DNA of 64,000 nt from NCBI GenBank assembly GCA_963678675.1, contig OY783193.1:13524208-13588207 (forward strand), read 5' to 3'. This document shows, one piece after another, positions 22,301 to 34,500 of this stretch. The notes beneath the pieces are model-generated. The model was not told where the DNA came from. It made no database searches and was given only the letters and a program-made list of their open reading frames with translations. Origin of the DNA: Xiphydria camelus. Lineage: Eukaryota; Arthropoda; Insecta; Hymenoptera; Xiphydriidae. A program made the translations under genes and the position numbers. The stretch's first letter is position 1. Every line of letters begins with the position of its first letter.

Positions 22301-25300
22301 GGGGGCTTTTGAGCGGTCACATATTGGCTGAATACTTGCAGCAACGAGCCGACATAATGCCGTGGTACAAAAGCGAACTTTTGGATTTAGCTAAAGATTT
22401 GGGCTATAGATTTCTACCCGCATTTAATACTACCACCGGAATCCCATACGGCAGGGTAGGTAATCAATTACATGCGTACATCGTAAATTTGGAATATTAA
22501 AACCGGATCCACAATTACTACTATCAGATGCGTTTTATTCAACGTCTCACCAATGTTAAATATTTGTAGATAAATTTGAAATACGGTATGAAAGGCATTC
22601 CCGTTGAAGTATCCAAAGAAACTTGTACCGCGTGTGCTGGCAGTATGATCCTAGAAATGGCAACCTTGTCCAGATTAACCGGAGAACCGATTTTCGAAGT
22701 AAGTAACTCTGAATAAACGTTAGATTTTTACAAAGAATAATTCAATTTTGGTCTTAGGAAAAAGCGCAAAAAGCCATGGACGTGTTATGGCGAATGCGAC
22801 ACCGGGGAACTGATTTGATGGGTTCTGTACTGAACGTGCACTCGGGGGATTGGGTACGTCGAGACTCGGGTGTGGGAGCTGGTATAGACTCGTATTACGA
22901 ATATTGTCTCAAGGCATATATTTTGCTTGGTAAGTATTTCATGCGAAGCCTGCGCGGGAAGTGTAGTGGAAGCTATAAATTTAGAGACACTCTAAAGGAA
23001 GAATCTAATTGAAGCGAAGATTTCACTTTCTTGAATAGATTTCTGTCGAATGACGTTTCTTTGATTTTTCTCCACATAAAAGTTATATGGCCTGTTAAGA
23101 TAAAAATACAACTGTTATTTTTATGTAGTTAATATTTACTGTGAATATTTTTTGACATACGCATTCTTACAATGATCTATTACTTGTACAGGTGATGAAA
23201 AATACTTGGGTCGCTTCAATAAGCATTATCAAGCCATAATGAAATACGTCAGCCAGGGGCCAATGTTGTTGGACGTCCATATGCACAGACCGAACACTAA
23301 TTCGAAAAATTTCATGGATGCTTTGTTGGCATTTTGGCCCGGTTTACAGGTATGAACCTATCATTTTGTTTTTTTAGAAAGATGTATAAACTGGCATATA
23401 CTGCACATGGTGTCCAGCGGTCAGGGAATTCTGGAAAACCAGGAATTGTCAGGGAATTATGTAAGTCAGAGAAATTAAAGAATTTCCCGGAATTTTATAA
23501 AATATTCAAACTTCATAAATTTTTTAAGTGAGGATTTCCTATGAATCAGTTCTTTTTTTCTACCAATAGTAAGAATATTGATTACCGATGGAAATAATGT
23601 TAGCATATAAAGTTTGCTATGACTAAACGTACATTTAGAAATTCTTTCTTATATTAAGAAAAGTTATTAAATAATAAAAATGTGATTTCGCGCAAAATTA
23701 TAATAAATTATTTTCACATTTATTTCTCAATTGGCATATCTGTTATATATGGATATTCTTTAATTTAAAGTTTATTGCACAGAATGACTGATGCATAATA
23801 TTCCACACCGGATGCATATCCGTAATAATTAGGGCAAATTTATTATTTTAGGGCGCCCGCAGACACGGCCACTCGTCGTCGCCACCGGTGGCCACGACGA
23901 GTGGTTAATGCCGACCACTGCACGACCACTTGTGGTCGCCACGAGCGGCTCACATCGACCACTGCAGTCGCTGCAAGCGGTCGCCACCAGATGCTTTGTT
24001 TGAGCTAACTTCGGTGCAGTCTTGCAGCGACTGCAGTGGTTGGCGTGAGCCGCTCGTGGCGACCACAAGTGGTCGTGCAGTGGTCGGCATGAACCACTCG
24101 TCGCGGCCACCGGTGGCGACGACGAGTGGCCGTGTCTGCGGGCGCCCTTAGACTGGAAATCCTGGAGAAGTCAGGGAATTTTTTTCATACTTCGCTGGAC
24201 ACCATGCTTCAGAATAACACGTTTCCTGTATTTAGGGATACACGCCTTTGTCTATTTTATGATCTCTTTATAGGTTTTGAAGGGCGACATAAAGCCGGCC
24301 GTAGAAACTCACGAGATGCTCTATCAAGTTATGCAGAGGCATAACTTCATTCCCGAGGCGTTTACAACTGATTTTCAAGTAAGCTCTTCTATTATAGTTT
24401 GTTACTACGTAGTCGGATCGCTTTAATATCACCGGATGCAACGACTGATCGTAACTTCTTGATTCAGGTACACTGGGGCCATCATCCATTGCGGCCAGAA
24501 TTTTTAGAATCAACATATTTTTTATACAGGGCCACAGGAGATCATTACTATTTGGGAGTTGGTCGCAAAGTACTTAGAAGTCTTCAAACCTATGCTAGGG
24601 TACCTTGTGGGTACGCGGCAGTGTCAGACGTTAGGACGAACAAACACGATGATACAATGGACAGTTTTGTACTCTCCGAAACCCTGAAGTACCTGTTTTT
24701 ACTGTTTGCCGAACCAATCGAACTAGTCTTGAATTTAGACGAATTTATCTTCACCACTGAAGGCCATCTGTTACCTTTGACCCTAGCCGCAATGAGGACT
24801 AATGTCACTTCTGTAAGTTCCCGAACAGTTCTTCGCCTTCGCGTTTTTCAATCTCTTTAGCATCGCGGACTGGCTTACATTTCATCTCATTGCAGGATTT
24901 GGAAAAGGATGTAGTACTGGTAGATGAGTTTGATAGAGCCTGCCCGAATAGTTTGCATTTATTCCCAGCTTCCGTTAGACAACCATTGAGAAACATGGTG
25001 GAAGACGTTTGTCCAAGGAGGACTCTCAGAAGAAGACTGAGTGCTGCACAGTTTCAAGTAAGACCGTTGATTCTTCGCAATATTTTGTTATACATGTTGG
25101 AAATTACTGATAAAAAGGCTCTAAATCGAAGTTTTTCTATTATATTACTTCCGCCTTTTTCGAATCATACTAAATACAGTAAGTGTTCAAGGAATTCAGG
25201 AAAGTCGACGAGAATCTGATAGCAAAAAGAAATGTAGAGAATGCGTATTGCATGCTCACCGGTTGCTTCTAAGGGTGTTCGGAAAAAACACCGACACAGA

Positions 25301-28300
25301 AATAGGGGTGATAGGTTACGTCATTACAAGTATTTTGATATAAGGGACCTATACCCGCAAACACGCCCCCTTCTGGAGATATCAACTTTTCAAGTTTATA
25401 ACGACCGAGGTTGATCAAAGTAGAATAATAAGAAACGTATCAAGATGGTAACGAATATTTAATTTTACGAGATACAAAAACAATGTACTACAGCAAATGC
25501 TCAAAATGACGGCCACCCATGTCCATGCAACATCGGAAACGATTCTGGATAGATGTGCCACTGCGCAAACTGCTTGCGGAAAGGATAACCGCTTGGCTCA
25601 AGTCCTTGTACTTTTCGAAGATGATGCGGATACAAGGAGTTTTCATTTGTTTTTCAATTGTACAGGTAGACAAAAAACTCAATATTATTCTACTTTGATC
25701 AACCTCGGTCGTTATAAACTTGAAAAGTTGATATCTCCAGAAGGGGGCGCTTGCGGGTATAGGTCCCTTATATCAAAATACTTGTAATGACGTAACCTAT
25801 CACCCCTATTTCTGTGTCGGTGTTTTTTCCGAACACCCTGTATAACTTCTTTTCATTTTGGAGTAAAGCAGCCCCATCTTACGGTAGTCGAATGTCGTAC
25901 ATATTTATCAGAATCTGTACCTTCTTGCTTTAGGCAGGCAGTTTGGATCATTTGACGATGTTAAGCGACATGGGCATTACGATTTTAACTCTGGCAGACG
26001 GGCGTGTTCAACTCCTACATACATTCGGCAATGTTCGTAACGTACCCTTATTTTAAATTGTACATCTTTCGTTGTGTTCGCAAGCATTGATTCAACGATT
26101 AAAACGATACGATATTTTTCGTATAGGCGAAAACACCGCAAGATGCGGAAGAGGGTCTACTATTCATGCAAGAAATGGTCGAGCTTAGTAAGATGCAGAC
26201 TCAGCAAATGGAAACGAGTCCGCGGGTCGTTACGTTCACAAAGCCGGATACGCAACCGCCGCAAGAAATTGCGTTATTAGCCGGCCCCGCACATTTTGGT
26301 CCCGAACTGAAAAGCCCCAATAAAATTTCCGGCAATATCGCAATAGCGACTCCTATAGCGGCTTGTACCGATCTCACCAACGCGGATGCTCTGTCGGGAA
26401 AAGTAGCACTCATCGGTCGCGGCGACTGCATGTTCATAGAAAAGGTTTGTATCCCGATTCAAATTGGCGATTGGAGTGTTTTTAAAACTTAAAAGCGTTT
26501 TGTTTTTTCTACCATATAATGTACCGCGCGTATTATGGCTTAATATGTTTTTGAAGGAATAATTTTTTTTATCATTCGTACAGGCGCGAAGAATTCAACA
26601 GGCAGGTGCTATCGCCGGAATAGTATTCGACGACGTGGTCGGCTCCAGCGCAGCGACTTCGCCGCTATTCGCGATGTCTGGTGATGGAAAGGAGAGCGAC
26701 GACGTGAAGATCCCCGTTGTCTTCCTATTTAGCGTGGAAGGGAGCGAGTTAATGCGAGCGCTTCTGGCAAGCCACGGCGATCTTACTGTGACAATTGGTA
26801 AAAAAAAGTGAAAGTTGTGCTCTAAAGAAATAAGTCGAGGTACTCTGAGTTTCCAGACCTGCGTGCTGTAAAATTATTTATTTTGCAGCGTGAAGTCTCT
26901 TTTAAAACGATTCTTCCTTTTTTTGATTCCCTATAATTTCATGCTTTATGATTCATCTTGAACAATTGGTTTGCTTATTATGTAACGAGTTTTTTTGTTG
27001 TTGATTGAGGGCAAGGGAAGAAACTCAATTTTAATGTGTTTTCGATTTTTGCAAATGTCGTCGAAAGGTTTTCGTTCTGTGATAGATCTTGAACGGCTGT
27101 CGCTTTTATTTAGGAAAGAAATACTTTGAGAAATACTTTTATACGTGTATACGTATATAATATCTTTCGTAATGTTTAAAACGCAGGAGATTTCTTCACC
27201 AAGGACGAAGCTCAGTTGAAAGCCCCGACTGATTTGTCTATGTTCGAGCGGCTCAAGGGTTCTCTACAGGAATTTCTTTCGCGGCAAATGACACCTCAGG
27301 TCTGTATTCCTTGGCTTCTGGCAGTGATTTTGCTCGAGTACTTTTATATTTGGCTTTTATCGCGATTGAAATAAGAGAGTCTGCTGATCGAGAACAATTT
27401 TTGATTGTTTTTGTTATGCATTGTATTGCTGTTTCGAAGATTTTACCAATGTTTTTTCTTTCATGCGCATTTGACATCATAGCGCGCCTACGTATAATTT
27501 AAGGAATGTAGAAACATCACGCATGATTCTCACATCACAGTATTATCCTTCAAGGTAGCTCTACATAAGTCCTTATTATTGTGATGATTGACAATGACGC
27601 GGGTGCAGAGCTCTTTTGATACGTCAAGAAGGAAGCACCAATTTCTTTTTGTTATTACAATAGGTTGAGGTAGCATCGCAACTGAATATGAGATTATATT
27701 TAGCTTGGTTAAAAACGGATACCAAGCTCTTTTTGTTGATTCTTTATACTCTTCCTGCTTTTCTTTTACTCATTTTCTTTATTAATCAGTTACTCAAAAC
27801 TCAAAGTATGGAGCTACTGTAAAGATTATATAGGCTGTGGTATTCGACTTTATCTCTTATACCTTATAATGTTGTTTAAAATATGTTTTAAATATTATAT
27901 TTAGCATTTATTTTATGTATATTTGTTTTCATGACTCGGTATCGTCTCGGGTAAATTTTTCTTTAATTTTGAAACCTTCCCACAATTACTTTAAAGAATT
28001 TAGCGAAGAACGCATAAAATGTTTTGCACTTTTTACATATACAAGATCATTGTGAATAAATAATATACAGGACGCGTTATATTGCAGTAGACTTCAGGCT
28101 ATACCAAAATAGGATTTGCCAAAGTGAACACAATCCTGTAAACTATTTATCAATAGTTCACACAGGTTAGAGTCTACTGTTGTATATTCCTACGTATGGT
28201 TTTATCACTATGAGATTCCGTGTTATATTACTTCAAAGAATTGACAGTTATTAAATGATCCCCTGAAGAAATAGCACGATGGTTTACCGCTTAAAATCCT

Positions 28301-31300
28301 AACAAAGTGACGCCGAATACAAAAACTGCATCCAAATCGGTCTAGCAGTTCTTGAATTATAAGCGAACGTACATACATACAGAAACTTGGCTTTATACAT
28401 ATACTTACTGATTTTCTTTTATGCAATCTTATACAAGATTAAAAATATTTATGTGAATGTTGAACATTTGATTTTTTATCATGAATGGACTCCAAATCCT
28501 TATGTTTCCTTTAATTCGGTGTTTGGTAAATTCGTGCAATTCTCTCTACTAACTTTCTCGAGCGTGAGAAAGTGCGGCACATTCGGTCGGTGAAATACTT
28601 GTAAATATCGCGATGAAACATCTATTACGGGAAATGAAAGATGACCATTTCGTGTGTATTTTGTAAAAAAAAGTATTTTCAATATATACATGAAATGCGT
28701 AAATTTCCATTTTATATCTACATTTAAGTTTGGTCCTAAGTCAGCGGGTACACGATTTCGCATTAAACTATGCGCTAACGTAACGAGGCCAACCACGTGG
28801 ATACAACGAACCAAAAGCTGCTTTCCATGTTTACCACGTTTCAACTTATCGTTGTCCGGTCCTTCCCTGTCCTATATGCCAATAGTTACACAGTCGTTAT
28901 ACTGTGGTGCACGTAGATAAAGCTGCCACATTACATAGTCTTCACCGTTACACCGCCCTGCCGGCCAAATGTATCGCACTTTATTCAACTTCGAAGCTAT
29001 ACGTTTATTATAGTCCAGTCTCTAATGAAGTCTTTTTCATTGAAGTTGCCTGTTAGAATAATTATGTAATTTCGTTTTGAAAGGAGCTCCCTCAGTTATG
29101 CATCACGCTGCATGCCAAATGAGACCCCCGAGTGAATTGTTGCTACAATTCAGTCCCCTAAAGTTCGAGCTTTCCTTTCCAATTTTTTACACTTTCATTC
29201 TTTATTTTTGCTTCTTATCTAACATCAGGTAACATAGTTCCAAGAAGCCAAAATCTTTCCCCCGTAGAACGTAACGAAGGGATAGGAAACGTTTTGGTCG
29301 AGAGACTCTTCCCTCGAGAAATCCCGCTTTAAATAACAAATAAATCATAAGAGAGGTTTTTTGAAACTGTTTAAAGCCAGTGAAATCAAGTTTAAGATCA
29401 TCGAAATCTGTGCGGCTGCTAATCCCTAATGGAAATTTGTCTCTGTCAAATCTCTGTCAAACCTCTGCGAAAAACTCTGCCGAAAGTCTGCAATTTCTCT
29501 GTGAATGATCCAATTTTAAGAGCTGGCAGAGATTTCGGCAGAATTGGCAGATATTTTGGTAGAGTTGACAGAGAATTTAGCAGATTAGGCAAAATTTTCG
29601 TCAAAGTCGGCAAAGTTGGCAGAAATATTTCAAAATCTCTACCAACTGTGTAGACTGATGAAATTTTTGCGAACTCTAACAAAATATCTGCCGACTTTGC
29701 CATCTCTGCCGAAATCTTTGCCAGCTCTTAAAATTGGAACATTTGCAGAGAAACGGCAGACTTTCGGCTGAGTTTTTCCCAGAAATTTGGCAGAGATTTG
29801 ATAGAAAAAAATTTCTGTTAGGGAGGTCACGAAATCGTTTAAAAATGATTTGAAATCATTTAAAATTGCTTCTGAAATCGTGTTAAATCCTGTAATATCA
29901 TACGAAATAGTTCCAAATCAATAGGTCGCATGCAATCATATTTTATTTCGAGAATGAATAATTTCGTCACGCGCGGAACAGAAGTACCCAAATAAAATTA
30001 TCAAAAATGCTTCCAATCCATCATCCCTACTCCCTTTAGCCGTGACTTTATTAGAGATCGGACTTTCTATAATTTCTTGTGTAATAATACGGGCAATTGG
30101 TGTGATCTTTATTGAAACAGAATTCTGCGAGCACTGGTACAACGGCAGATACCGGCACGGCGAAGATCGACCAAGTTCCCGATAAAAAGCGGGGCGAAAT
30201 CGTACGCTACGAGTTTGCGCATTTTCGAGCAGTAGTTACCGAAGGACCATTCGAAGAGGACACGGACGTAAAGATAAGCGCCAATCTGTATATTCCCGTT
30301 AAAGTGCCGCAAGTAGCTGAGGGCGATCAATCCAAGTTTGAAAAGAAATGGCGAAACGTCAAACAGGCGTACGTCAATGAGATATTTGCGAACTCCAAGA
30401 AACATTCCAGTTACACCATCAAGAGCTCGGTGATAAAGTATCACTACAAGTTGGTGCAGCTGAAACGCGGTCTCAGGCATGACGCGATAGTTCACAGCAA
30501 CGGCAGTCTGTCGCGGCTGCTCTTCTGGTTCATGAGGGAATTGAGCCAGGTCGCGCCGGATTTCGCGGCGGTGAGCTTGGAGGAGCTGATCGATAGCCGA
30601 CAAATGGAAGCGCTTAAGCAGCACTTTCAGTCGAAGACGGACGACATGCTGCTTCTGCGATCCGTCGCCGCGAAATTCAAGACCCTCAAGTCGATGAATC
30701 CGGAAGTGGAGCAGCTGTCGGAGCTCTTGGAATCCGGTAAGATGCAATTACTGGACAATTACGCGCTGCTGAAGGATTCGTTCCGCGAGCTCTTCGATGG
30801 ACAGAACGAGAGTGCCGAGCACTTTGCGGAACTTTCGGAACACATTCAAAGTGTTGTCCAGTACACCAATCAGCTAAGGAAGGAGTTGGAAAGTCCCACG
30901 GAAATTACGAGACAGCCGATCGACGGTGAACCTGCCAACGCGGAACTCGCGGACGATGAATCGAAGGGACACGAAGGATTCGCGCATCCCGAAATGGAGG
31001 AAAGCGAGAAGACGCGGGAAGCCGAAGAGAGGATCGTCGATGAGGAGTCGACGCGGAAGGAAGTTCGAGAGAACGAGGAATCGGATCGTCTTTCGTCGCG
31101 GACCGATAAAATTCACGATGCCGAAAAATCGATCACAGATTTCACGTCTTCGAATAAGACCAACGACGCGGATGAACGCGGTGAAAGTGAGAGTTCCGAA
31201 GATCATTCGGACTTTCTGATCGCGGGACTGGAGGATTCCGAATTCGGCGAGACGACGAAGATACCCGAGCAGAGCAGCGAGAAGACAATTCCCAAAGACG

Positions 31301-31752
31301 TCGCGGCGGGAGAGGATGCAAACGTTAAATTTCTGGCGGGCGACGCGGATGAATCGAGATCCGCGAACGCGGAAGTCGTTTCCAAGGACGAGAAGCGGAA
31401 ACTGTTACGAGAAATCCAACAGGAAATCAGCGACTCTCGAAGCGTCGCGACGAAAGAGTCTAAGGAAACGAAACCGGATACCAAAGAAGGCATCGGCGAG
31501 GGCGAGGCTTTGAAGACTGAGGAGCCTTTGGAGGAGTTCAGGAAACCCGCGTGGTCGACGGACGACGAAGGTAAAGCGACCGAATCGTTTTCAGAATTTC
31601 AACGTAAATCGGACGTTTCTCGCGCGCGGTACGGTTCCGCGGAAGTGCGCGACTTTGACTATCAGTCGGGGGAGGAATATTCGGTTAAACGCGAAGGTGC
31701 CAATGCCAGGGATAAACATAGTAAAGGCAGACATATCGACGATGAATTATAA
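19346..31752 (+). CDS. EDEM3: EDEM3-like ER degradation-enhancing alpha-mannosidase (17 coding exons)
   Basis: Exons I placed: 19346-19488, 19586-19631, 19708-19808, 19896-19935, 20021-20133, 22302-22455, 22570-22698, 22758-22929, 23192-23349, 24274-24378, 24468-24812, 24896-25057, 25934-26032, 26127-26444, 26584-26797, 27187-27299, 30121-31752. All introns are GT-AG, phases match and the total (4044 nt) is divisible by three. From the first Met, the product has a hydrophobic signal peptide (about residues 12-25) and a GH47 domain with FETNIR at 140-145 (candidate acidic catalytic Glu141), [14 protein letters not shown] at 278-291, RPEFLES at 396-402 and TTEGH at 483-487 (calcium-site region). 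A protease-associated domain spans about 640-760. The last exon encodes about 543 residues, helical then very acidic/charged, ending HIDDEL, a KDEL-like ER retrieval signal. Known family role: mannose trimming of misfolded glycoproteins for ERAD in the ER lumen. An in-frame stop lies upstream at 19304; the second Met (19367) is an alternative start. Longer than vertebrate EDEM3 (about 930 residues). Confidence 0.95.
20238..20848. mobile_element. Long inverted-repeat element in EDEM3 intron 5
   Basis: Imperfect arms run almost to the centre, from TATCAAGGGC at the left to GCCCTTGGTA at the right, including ATCAAAAACCACTTAC pairing. No ORF. Confidence 0.7.
20874..20957. mobile_element. Tiny piggyBac-like MITE
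   Basis: AACACATTCACTGCCCA and its perfect complement lie 46 bp apart. TTAA at the left edge and TTTA at the right suggest a decayed TTAA duplication. Confidence 0.5.
23406..24206. mobile_element. Outer inverted-repeat element in EDEM3 intron 9
   Basis: CATGGTGTCCAGCG at the left is matched by its complement at the right, each followed inward by a TCAGGGAATT motif. It holds the element at 23851-24147. Confidence 0.55.
23851..24147. mobile_element. Nested PIF/Harbinger-like MITE
   Basis: GGGCGCCCGCAGACACGGCC and its exact complement form the ends of a nearly full-length palindrome. TTA occurs at 23848-23850 and 24148-24150, the three-base duplication typical of PIF/Harbinger. It is GC-rich, unlike the surrounding intron. 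Confidence 0.8.
25272..25839. mobile_element. TA-flanked TIR element in EDEM3 intron 12 with transposase C-terminal remnant
   Basis: Arms of about 160 bp (AGGGTGTTCGGAAAAAACAC and complement) are flanked by TA. On the minus strand the interior ends an ORF with [13 protein letters not shown] stop, a C terminus typical of insect Tc1/mariner-like transposases. The catalytic core is absent. Confidence 0.75.
28079..28186. repeat. Small inverted repeat in EDEM3 intron 16
   Basis: TATATTGCAGTAGACT at the left pairs with AGTCTACTGTTGTATA at the right, about 75 bp apart. Too short for firm classification. Confidence 0.35.
29424..29823. mobile_element. Motif-rich foldback element in EDEM3 intron 16
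   Basis: CCCTAATGGAAATTTGTCTC at the left is matched by a diverged complement ending GTTAGGG. The interior is made of many variants of GGCAGAGATT and its complement. Confidence 0.7.
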
Positions 31753-31782
31753 TAAACGTACTTCGAGACTGTAGGTAATAAA
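31751..31782 (+). terminator. EDEM3 polyadenylation signals
   Basis: Two AATAAA hexamers follow the coding sequence: one overlaps the stop codon at 31751, the second lies about 25 nt later. They are plausible cleavage/polyadenylation signals for EDEM3; the true site may be further downstream. Confidence 0.4.
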
Positions 31783-32462
31783 AATGACATTACGAAGAAA
31801 GAGATATTCGACTTTGGAGTAACCGCCGGGAATTAAAAGAAATGATACTTGATATTTTTTCAACGAACTCAAGAGACTCACGTGCAGTGTGAGCTTTGCA
31901 ATTTTTATACGTATGAATGGGGTTGTTGCGTGGAACTGAGGTAACTTTTACGTTTGCTTGGTACTCATTTTATCAGACGCATCTTGAGTCGTGGAAAAGT
32001 GGAAACAATAATGAAATTTACCGGAAAGAATGATAATATCTTAGTACATAATGGCATATATTTCAATAGTAATTGTCTTCTTTCTTACGCATTTTAGTTT
32101 GAAATTCGTATAACTTTTTTTTGAAGATCGCATTTAGACCTACAAAAAAGTTATATATCAAGCTAAGCGAGAAGCTCATCGACAAGTAGATATCGTGGTT
32201 GAAATACACGCCGTCGTGTATTCCTTCTTTCCTATATATTAGCAAAAAAGGATATTTCAAAATACTCAAACGTCCTTCTGCTGCGATATCGAAGAAAGCT
32301 GTTAATTATAGCCGTACAGATGGAAGGTAGAGAGATTAAAATTTATCTCACAAAAAAGTAGTTTTTGAATACAAGGAATCCCTAAAAATTAATAGTTTTT
32401 CAACAGAAAAGTAGTAAATTATTAACGATAACGAAATATTTGAATTTCACGCAACAATCCCA

Positions 32463-32576
<114 letters not shown>

Positions 32577-33711
32577 TGGGCGCATAGAAAGGTACTTTAG
32601 ATAAAGCGATCAACCATCTTATAGCGACAGCGTTCGTTATCGTCTTCAATCCTCCTAGAACAGAATACGTTGTATATCCTGACACCAACGGGGTGCTTGT
32701 CGAAGTAGATAGATGGGAATAGCTTATTTCAATAGTATCCTCTTCACGTACGTCGACGAAGTTATTACATCCTGCATTTTTACGCCAGGTTCATGCACGG
32801 AAAATTAGTACCGCCACAGTGTTCTAATGCTGTTGTAAATAAAATAGAACGTACTAGAGAGAGTTTTGGGGGTGCGTTACGCGAATATGTCGTTGGTGCG
32901 TTCTAATTTCAACGTAATATTTATTTTCCGTTAATCGGTTGCGAAAATTACACCTCCCTTTCTCTACTTTCCGAAAGAGAGCTTTTTCTTAGCAACGTGT
33001 AGCATTTTTTATTATCTGTGAATCCTGCAACAGAACTTGAACTGTACATAATCTCGAAACGGCGCCTGCGAAACTGATGTACACTTTTTTAAATTAGAGC
33101 TGTACCACTGTTAGCATAATTATTTACAAAGGATATTTTAAGGAAATTTATTGATAGCGGTATAGCGCTAATTTTCTTCGCCTTTTCTCTTTCATGCTCT
33201 TTTAGTCGCGTAACTATAACTACAAAGCGTGACTTTCGCAGTCGAAAGAGTAAAGATGGAAAGCTTTTGCGGTTTTACGAATTTGCCAGTCCGCAGGAGT
33301 GCTACCGTCGATCGGACTCTGAATACACACCAGTTTAAAATATGCATTATAAACTGCCTATCGGATGTCCGAGTACACCCAATGGAAATTAAGTTCTTCA
33401 CGAGAAATGTGAAAATCGCAGGTTTATTTGATAAGAAGGCACACGAAAGTGGATTTTAAGGTATCGTTATTTAGATTTCATTTTCATTGTTCTCCTATAT
33501 GGCTGAAATGTCGATCAGAGTTTCTCTTCCAATATTAGCGTTCAATTGAATTAATTCTTTTCCACAGATGTTATTAAATTTTGGTCCGATCACAGTAAAT
33601 TCATGAATTGATACAATTCTGTCAAATACGTTATAATGTCGACTTATTTAGATATTAAGATGTCGAAAAATTTCGGATTTTTGTGCGATCCTTCACTCTT
33701 TTTTCGTCCAG

Positions 33712-33913
33712 CAACGATTCCAAATTCGCGGAACGCTTTAGGGTCGAGCTCCAATTGCGGGAAGTGCGCTCGTCATCCGCATTTCGACCCGAACCCCTCG
33801 TGAAGCTTACACGGAAGGGTGTAAGGGTAAGCGCGGAAGATAAGCAGCTATCTCTCCTGCGATTGGAGCACGCAGCCTTGCATAAATTGCTACAGCCAAG
33901 TACTGCGAGATAA
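33712..33913 (+). CDS. Candidate terminal exon of an unidentified gene
   Basis: A strong acceptor (pyrimidine tract then TCCAG) at 33711 is followed by about 200 nt of open frame ending TAA at 33911. It is GC-richer than its flanks and has amphipathic texture (KFAERFRVELQLREVRSS; LLRLEHAALHKLL). The exon would begin with the last base of a codon. A second acceptor-preceded open stretch upstream at 33206-33342 (KDGKLLRFYEFASPQECY) may belong with it. No upstream exon or start was found and the family is not recognised. Confidence 0.3.
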
Positions 33914-34239
33914 GATGACGCATGAGCGAGACGCGTGAGAGATCGCTAGAGCGTACTTTAATGAGTTTTATTGATTATATTATTCGCACCACGCGAGTTT
34001 AACGAAACTGCGATGTAATTTAGCAATGGTGCGCCCAAAACGTGCCGGTATATGAGACTTTATTGGTAAAATCGCGGCGTTGAAAGTAATGTATGTATAT
34101 AATGCACAGGGATTACATGATGGTGTACATAATATGTTTCTTTACCGCGATATTGTATATAATATGTAATATTACCTAACATCGCGTTATAAAGCGCCAG
34201 TTTTATTTGTCGTTACTTCGGATCAGCGCTGGGTAACAT

Positions 34240-34500
34240 CGGCTCGGGGAGTCGAAGTGCCCTTCCGCCCTCGCGTTAGCGCGTTGTTCTCCTCTCCGTA
34301 CGTATTTAAACTTCGGATAGAACGATCAAAGCATCGAGCAGCGAGAATCGTACGCGGCGAGTGGTCCATCGAGTCGCGGTGACTGCAATGTTGTTTATAT
34401 CACAGCGCGTTAACCAGAGCTCACGCAAATCCGACTTGTCCGAATCTGACCTTACGGAGGGGCACGACTACGTGCGGAAAAGATTAACGTGACGTGGGTG
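34240..34500 (+). promoter_or_regulatory. CpG-rich promoter-like region with TATA-like box and a 34-codon ORF
   Basis: A TATTTAAA box near 34305 sits in CpG-rich DNA. About 85 bp downstream, an ATG at 34388 opens a short frame (MLFISQRVNQSSRKSDLSES, 34 codons in all). The arrangement resembles a core promoter with a 5' leader or first exon, but no downstream exon could be linked. Confidence 0.3.

Larger units (their letters stand above)
27300..30120 (+). other. EDEM3 intron 16 (2.8 kb), otherwise featureless
   Basis: Apart from the inverted repeats at 28079-28186 and 29424-29823 I see no exon or conserved element here. Confidence 0.6.

Noticed and set aside
30109..30747. 212-codon minus-strand ORF
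   Set aside because: It is the antisense shadow of the EDEM3 last exon, whose frame is supported by phase, domain continuity and the ER-retrieval C terminus.
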